Origin: JAIBBG01 sp031417525
GTDB taxonomy: Bacteria; Bacteroidota; Bacteroidia; Flavobacteriales_D; Sanyastnellaceae
Assembly: GCA_031417525.1 (NCBI GenBank)
Contig: JANOVT010000339.1
Location: forward strand, 1-13,059
Direction: 5' to 3'
DNA: 13,059 bases
Positions 7,352-13,059 of the stretch are shown piece by piece. The position numbers were made by a program, and so were the translations under genes. The notes beneath the pieces are model-generated. The model made no database searches and had not been told where the DNA came from. It saw only the letters and a list, made by a program, of their open reading frames with translations. How positions within the stretch are numbered: the stretch's first letter is position 1; each line of letters begins with the position of its first letter.

Positions 7352-7360
7352 TTGTAACAT

Positions 7361-7402
7361 AAAAACCTTCAGCGGATAGAACTTTGTTCGCTGAAGGTTT
7401 TT
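7361..7402. terminator. Strong hairpin terminator after the giant secreted protein
   Basis: AAAAACCTTCAGCG (7361-7374) and CGCTGAAGGTTTTT (7389-7402) form a perfect 14-bp stem with a 14-base loop. Because the stem begins with five A and ends with five T, it can serve as a Rho-independent terminator on either strand. It separates the 1784-7312 gene from the next gene. The open frame that starts at 7384 inside this hairpin is therefore not taken as the real start of the next gene. Confidence 0.85.
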
Positions 7403-7482
7403 CTTCATTTAGGAATCTAATGCTGGAAACAAGTCGTACATATATTTTACAACCAAATTCAAAAGGATTTGTCTTGATATTG

Positions 7483-8652
7483 ATGAAGGGAATTTTGACT
7501 ATTGTATTTTTTCTTTACATAGCTTTATGGAAGCTATCCGCTCAAAATCTTGTGCCAAATGCCAGCTTTGAAGTAATGGATAATTGTCCTTTCCCTCAGC
7601 CATCATTCGATTGTGTACTTGCATGGTCGCAACCATCCACTGAGAATGATCCCGTCAATACACCTGATATTGGTTTTGAAGGTGCAGTCTTTTTTCCTCC
7701 TTCTTCCATTAATGCTCATGATGGAAATAACTATCTGAACTTAGAATGTAGTACAGGAAATCCCGAATACGCCCAGGCATTAATGACGCAACCTTTGCAG
7801 GCCGGTGTGACCTATTGCGTCAGTTTTTATGCATCTGTGAACGATCAGTCAACTACTGTTGCGCCCTCTCTTGGAATTTATTTTTCGAATGGACCGATTG
7901 CAAATAGTCCATTTGAACTGGATCTTGTTGCGCATGTTCAGGGACCGGTGGAGTTTGATCCAACTGTTTGGACATTGATTAGTGGAACTTACACAGCCGT
8001 TGGCGGTGAAGATTATCTTGTAGTGGCAGGATTTGAAAATATTGGTGACATGCCGTTTCCATATATGTATGTTGATGATATCAGCGTAACCGCGATGCCT
8101 GCGTTAGTGTTTGAAGATTTTTCGCTCTGCGATGCTTCGTCATTCGAATTGAATGCGACTGCGGTTGGTGCGACTTATCAATGGAGTACAGGTGAAATTT
8201 CTCCTGTGATTACTGTAACGGATTCCGGCAGTTACCATGTCATTCGCAACTTTGGAGTATGCGCTCAAGAAGCCAGTTCAGTAATCTTTGCTTGTGATGT
8301 TGAAGTTCCGATTGATACTACTGATACGATAGCCATTGATTCAACGTCTACAATTCCGACCAACTCAGAGATATATCCATTCTATATTCCGAATGCATTT
8401 ACTCCTGATGGCGATGGAGTGAATGATGTATTTTGGGTTCATGGTCCTTCGACTTCTCAATACAATTTCGCCGTCTTTAACAGATGGGGAGATGTTGTTT
8501 TTTCATCAACAGATATTGAAGATGTGTGGACAGGAAATACACGGCTTGGATCATATTTCGTTCAGGATGGCATTTATGTGTATCGCTTATCAGCCACACT
8601 TGCAACTCTCGAAATCATTGAACGAACCGGACATATTTCGATCATTCGATGA
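7483..8652 (+). CDS. Secreted protein with gliding-motility-type (type B) T9SS C-terminal domain
   Basis: This is a 389-residue exported protein of unknown function. The chosen ATG at 7483 begins a good signal peptide (MKGILTIVFFLYIALWKLSAQ). The same frame is open back to 7384, but that start falls in the upstream terminator. The mature N-terminus (NLVPNASFE, then a Cys/Trp-containing region ending in MYVDDISV) resembles the jelly-roll, carbohydrate-binding-like modules common at the start of Bacteroidota surface proteins. A short Ig-like segment follows (SLCDASSFELNATAVGATYQWSTG), then an Asp/Thr-rich linker. The last 90 or so residues are the CHU_C or gliding-motility-associated domain: IPNAFTPDGDGVNDVF, then FNRWGDVVF, GIYVYRL and the final HISIIR. 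It is a T9SS cargo by family knowledge; the ligand is unknown. Confidence 0.88.
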   Translation: MKGILTIVFFLYIALWKLSAQNLVPNASFEVMDNCPFPQPSFDCVLAWSQPSTENDPVNTPDIGFEGAVFFPPSSINAHDGNNYLNLECSTGNPEYAQALMTQPLQAGVTYCVSFYASVNDQSTTVAPSLGIYFSNGPIANSPFELDLVAHVQGPVEFDPTVWTLISGTYTAVGGEDYLVVAGFENIGDMPFPYMYVDDISVTAMPALVFEDFSLCDASSFELNATAVGATYQWSTGEISPVITVTDSGSYHVIRNFGVCAQEASSVIFACDVEVPIDTTDTIAIDSTSTIPTNSEIYPFYIPNAFTPDGDGVNDVFWVHGPSTSQYNFAVFNRWGDVVFSSTDIEDVWTGNTRLGSYFVQDGIYVYRLSATLATLEIIERTGHISIIR

Positions 8653-8790
8653 TGCAGGATAGCATTCGGAGATAAGAGAATTGATTCTGACGGTAATGAA
8701 ATATCGTTAGATGTTGATTGACGTTATACATGAATTGACCTGGCTTCGATAAATTGCGATTAAATTCGCTTCACTATAAAAAATTTCAGA

Positions 8791-9435
8791 ATGAAACAAA
8801 TAACGTATTTGCTTTTTATCGTCCTTTTTTCTATTGGTTGTAAAAAAAATGAAAAGGAAGAAACAACTACAACAAACAACACCGTTGTTCCGCCACCTGT
8901 GACTACTCCGACGCAAGTGAGTGTCGCAATTACTATATACGGCGAAACAACGAATTTCATCTTTGCGCAAAATGGATTCGGATTGCAGTTCAATAGCACC
9001 ACCATGATCAATGGAGATACCATGCTTCTTGCACCTTCAACCAGCATGAGCAACTTCGGTATTCCAGGGACTACTTTTTCTGCCTATGTGAGCTTGCAAA
9101 TGCCATATGCGAAAATTCCATTGACAGAATACAACTCGAATCCGACACAAGCATTCAATGACTATTTCGCGGATACGGAGGTTTTTGCAACGCCATTAGT
9201 TGGTGATATATTTCTCACAATGCCTGATGGTGTGCAGTGGACTACATGGGGTGCAGGTTCAAATGGATTGGTGAATAGTGGCGATTGGAATATGAATTTT
9301 GTGAATGAAAATAATGAATTTGCTGAAACGATTCGATGCCATGGCGAAATAGTAATACCTATGATGAACCAAACAACAAGTGAAGTGACGGATGTTTCTC
9401 TTAGCTACACGTTGAAGTTTCAAGAGCCATTTTAG
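8791..9435 (+). CDS. Hypothetical lipoprotein
   Basis: This is a 214-residue protein with a lipoprotein signal peptide: MKQITYLLFIVLFSIGC, with the lipobox cysteine at residue 17. A charged KKNEKEE stretch follows, then a Thr/Asn/Pro-rich linker (about 25-43) that would act as a spacer from the membrane. The remainder (about 44-214) is predicted to be beta-rich by its residue pattern, has one further cysteine (in IRCHGEIV) and has no motif I recognise. The charged residues after the cysteine are compatible with outer-membrane or surface sorting in this phylum, though not a clear export-signal match. The gene lies 138 bp after the type B protein. The gap holds no gene and no convincing hairpin, so co-transcription is possible. 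Its 3' end faces the DUF5686 gene with only 24 bp between the two stops. Confidence 0.8.
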   Translation: MKQITYLLFIVLFSIGCKKNEKEETTTTNNTVVPPPVTTPTQVSVAITIYGETTNFIFAQNGFGLQFNSTTMINGDTMLLAPSTSMSNFGIPGTTFSAYVSLQMPYAKIPLTEYNSNPTQAFNDYFADTEVFATPLVGDIFLTMPDGVQWTTWGAGSNGLVNSGDWNMNFVNENNEFAETIRCHGEIVIPMMNQTTSEVTDVSLSYTLKFQEPF

Positions 9436-9459
9436 CGCTTCACATATAAAATTCGACTT

Positions 9460-12003
9460 TTAGTATTGCCATTTCTTATGAAATGCATCGAAGAAATTCA
9501 ATCCAATTTTGAATTCGATTCGTGCTTTGTTCCAGGAAGAATCGGCTGTGCAGGCATAAATGCCTAAACGAAATATTTCTTCGCGGATTCGAAACGTCCT
9601 TTCAATTCCGGCATAGAATTCAGCATGATGGAAGTCCTGACTTGGTATGGAAAGAAAAGCACAGCCCGCTGCTTCAGTCAATTTAAGTTTTCTGATGAGT
9701 GGTATTTTATTCAAGACAATACCATTAAAATGATGGAAGTAATTTCCTCTGAGATAGGTATTAGGTGTTGAAAGCGTAGGTCCTAAAAGCTGAAATGACA
9801 ATAAAGGATCAGAAAAAAAAATGGGATCGGATCCCCGGAAATACCGATGTTCAAGTAGCCGCAGATTGGTTTTGTTGAAGAATGTTCCGGCCATCACGCT
9901 CCATTCCATATTGCCTAAGCGGCCAAGTTCTGTTTCATTCTTCGCTTTCAATTCGATGTAATCAAAGTTCACTTCACTGCGTAATAGTCCGGGAATGCCT
10001 TTACGATATGTCATCGTAATGTCCGGATATCGGCTTCCTAAAAGAATTTTTTTGTTTTTCCTGATCTCATATTTCTGTCCAATCTTATACTTCAGGTCCA
10101 AACGTATTTCTGATTTGGTGTATCGATCGAAACTAATGGGTGTATTCACATCACCAAACAATCGTTGAGACCATTTGTCGCCTTCCATGTTGTTGATGGG
10201 TTTCTGATCGGAATAGTCAAAAGTGACCTCAGCGAAAAGTCCATTGACAAGTTCCATCCGCTGTGCAATACTGATTGTTTGAGTGCGCACATAATTACTT
10301 CGACTGAACAAAGAACCGAGTGATGCATACGTGTTGATCATGTCGTAATAATCTCCAACTCGTATAAATGTCCGGACGAATTTTTTTGGTACATACGTCA
10401 GTCCGAGACCTACTTTTCCACGCACATCTTCATTTCGGAATCCATAGTCGATCATGCCATCCGTCTCAAGTAAATAGGCATTCGGAAATTCTTTCTGAAA
10501 GCTTCCACCAAGTCGATGCCTGTAACCACCAATGCCTACTGGGTTTAATTGCATGATCAGGGGATTTAAAAAGAATTCATAGTTCTTTTCCCTGTTGCGA
10601 TAGCCGACACCATACAATATGAAATCCATAAATTTCAACTGATTGTAGGTCGAATCTACTTTGTGATAATATTCTTCACTTCCATAAAGTGCTTGCAAAC
10701 TGTCTTGTCGGCTAACGTATTTCAACTCATTTTCGGTTAGAGCAAGAAATCGGTGTTCGTCCCAATAAGCTGAATCCTGATCATAAGCATCTTCTGTGTA
10801 AATGACTGATTCCTGATCGAATTTGAACAAGGAATCCAGTGTCCTGTTCGAGTGCAGTATATCGATGTCGGCGTTGATTTGTGCATGACCTTCTTTTATA
10901 CTGTAATCTAAGCTTTGATCTGCAAGCGTATATTGACCTGAAAGAAGTTGGTCGTAGTATTGAACAAGATGAAAATTATCATAAAAGATTAATGCCTCAT
11001 CATTCAGTCGTAGATCAGCATAAATAAGTGCCCAATCGTCAGAGCGTATATGCACAATGCCTGAGAATAGAGGCTCGCTTTTGAAAAGTGGTGTCACTTT
11101 TATTTTGTAAACTCTTGTTGAATCTATAATATCAATCTCGTCAAGATCAAATTGATAACTCAACATTGCACCCGCACCGATAGGAGAGAGGATCATTTTT
11201 TCTGAAACAGATGGCAAGTCCAACAGTCGATTATATAAACTGAACTCATTGTATCCGCTTCTGCTTTTTAATTGATAATTGTTGACAGCTTCATGCTGCT
11301 GTGGAATAATATCCGGTTCTCCATATTCAATGGACATACTCATCGAATGACCTTCAGATGGTCGTGTGACCTTGAAATCCTGGTATGCCAATATTTCCTC
11401 ATGACAACGAGAGGGTGGCGAGAAATGGACTTTGCTCAATGACTCGATCAGGTAAAGTTGATTTGTTATTTTGGGTCGATCGCGTTCCTTCAAAGCAAGA
11501 TAAGTACTGTCCTTTCCTGCCACAGTTGTGTCAGGGGCGGTTCTGATAATGGAGTTCTTCATGTACCCATCATAAGTCATTGTGAAGTCTTTGCCACGAT
11601 TCTTTGCTCTCGCTTCAATGGCGTTTTTCATTACGTCCCTGGCTAGATTTTTTTTATCCGCATACACCATTACGTCGTTGAACTCAGCTGCATTTTCTTC
11701 CAGTAAAAAATCGCGATGAATGACTTCAAGATCAGATCCTTTTATTTCTGTCGTAAAATCATGATATCCTACAAGATGAATAGTGAATGTATAGGTACCT
11801 TCCTGCAACCGGAGTTTGAAATGACCTTCTTCGTCACAATGGGTGCCATAGACTTCACCGGTGCGTGTTGAAGTTGCGACAACTGTTGCGAACGATGCAG
11901 GTTCATCATTTTCGGATCGGATATTCCCGATAAGCGTGAAATCCTGACTGAAGACAGCAAGGTGAATGAACGAAATGAAGAGTAAGCAGTAAGCCCGAAT
12001 CAT
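9460..12003 (-). CDS. DUF5686 outer-membrane protein with carboxypeptidase-regulatory-like domain
   Basis: This is an 847-residue envelope protein. It has a signal peptide (MIRAYCLLFISFIHLAVFSQ) and a CarboxypepD_reg-like beta-sandwich at about 21-105, with the family's pattern of Gly, Asp and GTYTFTIHLVGY. The long DUF5686 region then fills the rest. Diagnostic features are ARDVMKNAIEARAKN after the first domain, the RGSDPIFFSDPLLSFQLLGP stretch, HHFNGIVLNKIPLIRKLK, and many alternating hydrophobic strands near the C-terminus that suggest an outer-membrane beta-barrel. Length is normal for the family. The N-terminal domain type is shared with TonB-dependent receptors, but there is no TonB box or plug here. 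Molecular function is unknown. The ATG at 12003 is supported by the signal peptide. The gene lies 68 bp downstream of the partial T9SS cargo gene in the same direction, so an operon is possible. No clear promoter is seen in the gap. Confidence 0.88.
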   Translation of the reverse strand: MIRAYCLLFISFIHLAVFSQDFTLIGNIRSENDEPASFATVVATSTRTGEVYGTHCDEEGHFKLRLQEGTYTFTIHLVGYHDFTTEIKGSDLEVIHRDFLLEENAAEFNDVMVYADKKNLARDVMKNAIEARAKNRGKDFTMTYDGYMKNSIIRTAPDTTVAGKDSTYLALKERDRPKITNQLYLIESLSKVHFSPPSRCHEEILAYQDFKVTRPSEGHSMSMSIEYGEPDIIPQQHEAVNNYQLKSRSGYNEFSLYNRLLDLPSVSEKMILSPIGAGAMLSYQFDLDEIDIIDSTRVYKIKVTPLFKSEPLFSGIVHIRSDDWALIYADLRLNDEALIFYDNFHLVQYYDQLLSGQYTLADQSLDYSIKEGHAQINADIDILHSNRTLDSLFKFDQESVIYTEDAYDQDSAYWDEHRFLALTENELKYVSRQDSLQALYGSEEYYHKVDSTYNQLKFMDFILYGVGYRNREKNYEFFLNPLIMQLNPVGIGGYRHRLGGSFQKEFPNAYLLETDGMIDYGFRNEDVRGKVGLGLTYVPKKFVRTFIRVGDYYDMINTYASLGSLFSRSNYVRTQTISIAQRMELVNGLFAEVTFDYSDQKPINNMEGDKWSQRLFGDVNTPISFDRYTKSEIRLDLKYKIGQKYEIRKNKKILLGSRYPDITMTYRKGIPGLLRSEVNFDYIELKAKNETELGRLGNMEWSVMAGTFFNKTNLRLLEHRYFRGSDPIFFSDPLLSFQLLGPTLSTPNTYLRGNYFHHFNGIVLNKIPLIRKLKLTEAAGCAFLSIPSQDFHHAEFYAGIERTFRIREEIFRLGIYACTADSSWNKARIEFKIGLNFFDAFHKKWQY

Positions 12004-12071
12004 GAGTAGTGAAAGTGTGACGTACTGATGATTCCTTTGTTACACGCAGAGTCAATCCTATTTTATTTAGC

Positions 12072-13059
12072 TTATCTGATTTCTATTTTGCGGACGAACT
12101 CAGAGTTGCCATTGCTACATTTAAGCGTATAAATTCCAGACGAGAATTGCGAGATATCCATTCGTTTTTCCAATCGACCACCACCAATATTAAGTTGTTC
12201 ACTCATCACCAACTGAGCAATTGCGTTGTAAAGATCAATTTGTAAGAGTCCGGGTTGAAGGTGATCAATACTCAATTGCAAAACATCTGTTGCCGGGTTT
12301 GGATAAACATTCCAGGAAATTCCTGAGGTTAGTTCTTCTTTTGAGATAATGATACCTTCACTTTCTATATTGATATTGTCAACATAAATCGGATTGCCAT
12401 AGTAGCCACGATTCTGAAATGCAACGATCAACTCACCGGCTTCTCCGATAATTGAAATGGTATCATTTCGCCATTGCGAAGCGGACGGAACGAAATAATC
12501 AGTTTGATCAGGCGCTGTGCTCAGGATTGTTCCTCCTTTCACATAAAGTGTCTGCCATGAATCACCACAATCATAACTGATGAGTACTGCCAATGTATCG
12601 CTGTAATTGCTGGCATATCTGGAATAAGCAACATCGAACGTGATTTGAATTTCTTCGTTGTTGAGAGTAGTCAATTTGTTCGTCCAGATTTCATCCAGAG
12701 CGCCTTGTTCGTCATAATAATAGTTGTCAAAACGCATGCAGTATTCACTTTGACCAAAACCTCCGGCATCGTCAGTAACAGTCCAAAATCCGGAGCCGCC
12801 ATTGCTGTGCGCATCATTCCAGTTCTCAGGAAATCCTCCGGATTCAAATGTTTCCGTCAATGGAATGTTTCCTGCAACGGAATTTGTAATGTAAGAAGTT
12901 TTGGTGACAACATCTGAAATCGAATTTTCGGTTACAGTCAAAGTCACATCATAAGTTCCAATACTTTCATATTGAACAGTTGGATTTTTTTCGGTGCTCG
13001 TTGAAGGTAGCGCTCCCGGAAATGACCAGCTATATGTTGCATCCGTACCAGCAACACTG
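12072..13059 (-). CDS. T9SS type A cargo protein, C-terminal part (runs off window edge)
   Basis: The frame is open to the right edge, so the true start lies outside the window; an internal GTG at 12947 should not be taken as the start. The visible part has about 328 residues. First is the end of a PKD domain (TYSWSFPGALPSTSTEKNP, then GTYDVTLTV). Next is a jelly-roll module from about 12857 to 12345, with TFESGGFPENW, CMRFDNYYYDE, SYDCGDSWQTLY, ASQWRNDTISI, VAFQNRGYYGNPIYVDNI and neighbouring segments, as in adhesin or choice-of-anchor modules of secreted peptidases. The type A T9SS sorting domain follows (WNVYPNPATDVLQLSI, QFSSGIYTLK, VRKIEIR). Proteins with this architecture often carry a protease domain further N-terminal, but none is visible here, so enzymatic activity cannot be claimed. 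Confidence 0.85.
   Translation of the reverse strand, partial: SVAGTDATYSWSFPGALPSTSTEKNPTVQYESIGTYDVTLTVTENSISDVVTKTSYITNSVAGNIPLTETFESGGFPENWNDAHSNGGSGFWTVTDDAGGFGQSEYCMRFDNYYYDEQGALDEIWTNKLTTLNNEEIQITFDVAYSRYASNYSDTLAVLISYDCGDSWQTLYVKGGTILSTAPDQTDYFVPSASQWRNDTISIIGEAGELIVAFQNRGYYGNPIYVDNINIESEGIIISKEELTSGISWNVYPNPATDVLQLSIDHLQPGLLQIDLYNAIAQLVMSEQLNIGGGRLEKRMDISQFSSGIYTLKCSNGNSEFVRKIEIR

Noticed and set aside
7384..7482. N-terminal extension of the type B T9SS protein
   Set aside because: The start at 7384 lies inside the terminator stem-loop, and the signal peptide begins at the ATG at 7483.
9436..9459. A shared terminator between the convergent lipoprotein and DUF5686 genes
   Set aside because: The 24-bp gap is AT-rich but shows no inverted repeat of useful length.
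12645..12917. Plus-strand open frame opposite the partial T9SS cargo gene
   Set aside because: It is antisense to the well-supported jelly-roll coding region and has no recognisable motif.

Overview
The window looks like a chromosomal segment of a member of the Bacteroidota. Three of the five larger proteins end in type IX secretion system (T9SS) sorting domains: two of type A and one of type B (the gliding-motility-associated, CHU_C-like tail). The other two are a Bacteroidota-style lipoprotein and a DUF5686 outer-membrane protein with an N-terminal carboxypeptidase-regulatory-like domain. Both families are typical of that phylum. Base composition is moderate, and intergenic regions lack obvious Shine-Dalgarno sequences, which fits the phylum. 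I cannot name the genus.

Layout. Positions 29-1525 form an array of eight imperfect palindromes of about 25 bp (consensus arms AGAGACGTTGCA and TGCAACGTCTCT around one central base). They are arranged as alternating 'A' and 'B' copies. Three A-B pairs are separated by a conserved spacer of exactly 57 bp. In the fourth pair the spacer position holds a REP-associated tyrosine transposase gene (RAYT, IS200-like HUH family) on the minus strand. The array therefore looks like a RAYT together with its own REP/BIME family, with one autonomous-looking unit among short non-autonomous ones. From 1526 to 1783 there is a degenerate remnant of the repeat and then the leader of the next gene.

Positions 1784-7312 encode a 1842-residue secreted multidomain protein. 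It has a signal peptide, a large N-terminal domain, five Ig-like repeats (one interrupted by a separate beta-rich domain), a MopE-like metal-binding module, a SprB-like repeat, five PKD/Ig-like repeats and a type A T9SS tail. A strong hairpin terminator follows. Next come a 389-residue secreted protein with a type B T9SS tail (7483-8652) and a small lipoprotein of unknown function (8791-9435). On the minus strand, converging on these, are a DUF5686 outer-membrane protein (9460-12003) and, upstream of it, the 3' part of another T9SS cargo protein that runs off the right edge (12072-13059).

The right-hand 11 kb is thus a cluster of envelope and secreted proteins probably routed through the Sec and T9SS pathways, with no enzyme recognisable by sequence. 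The left 1.5 kb is the most unusual part: the transposase gene occupies the spacer slot of its own repeat unit, and its stop codon lies inside the GTAG tetranucleotide of the flanking palindrome.
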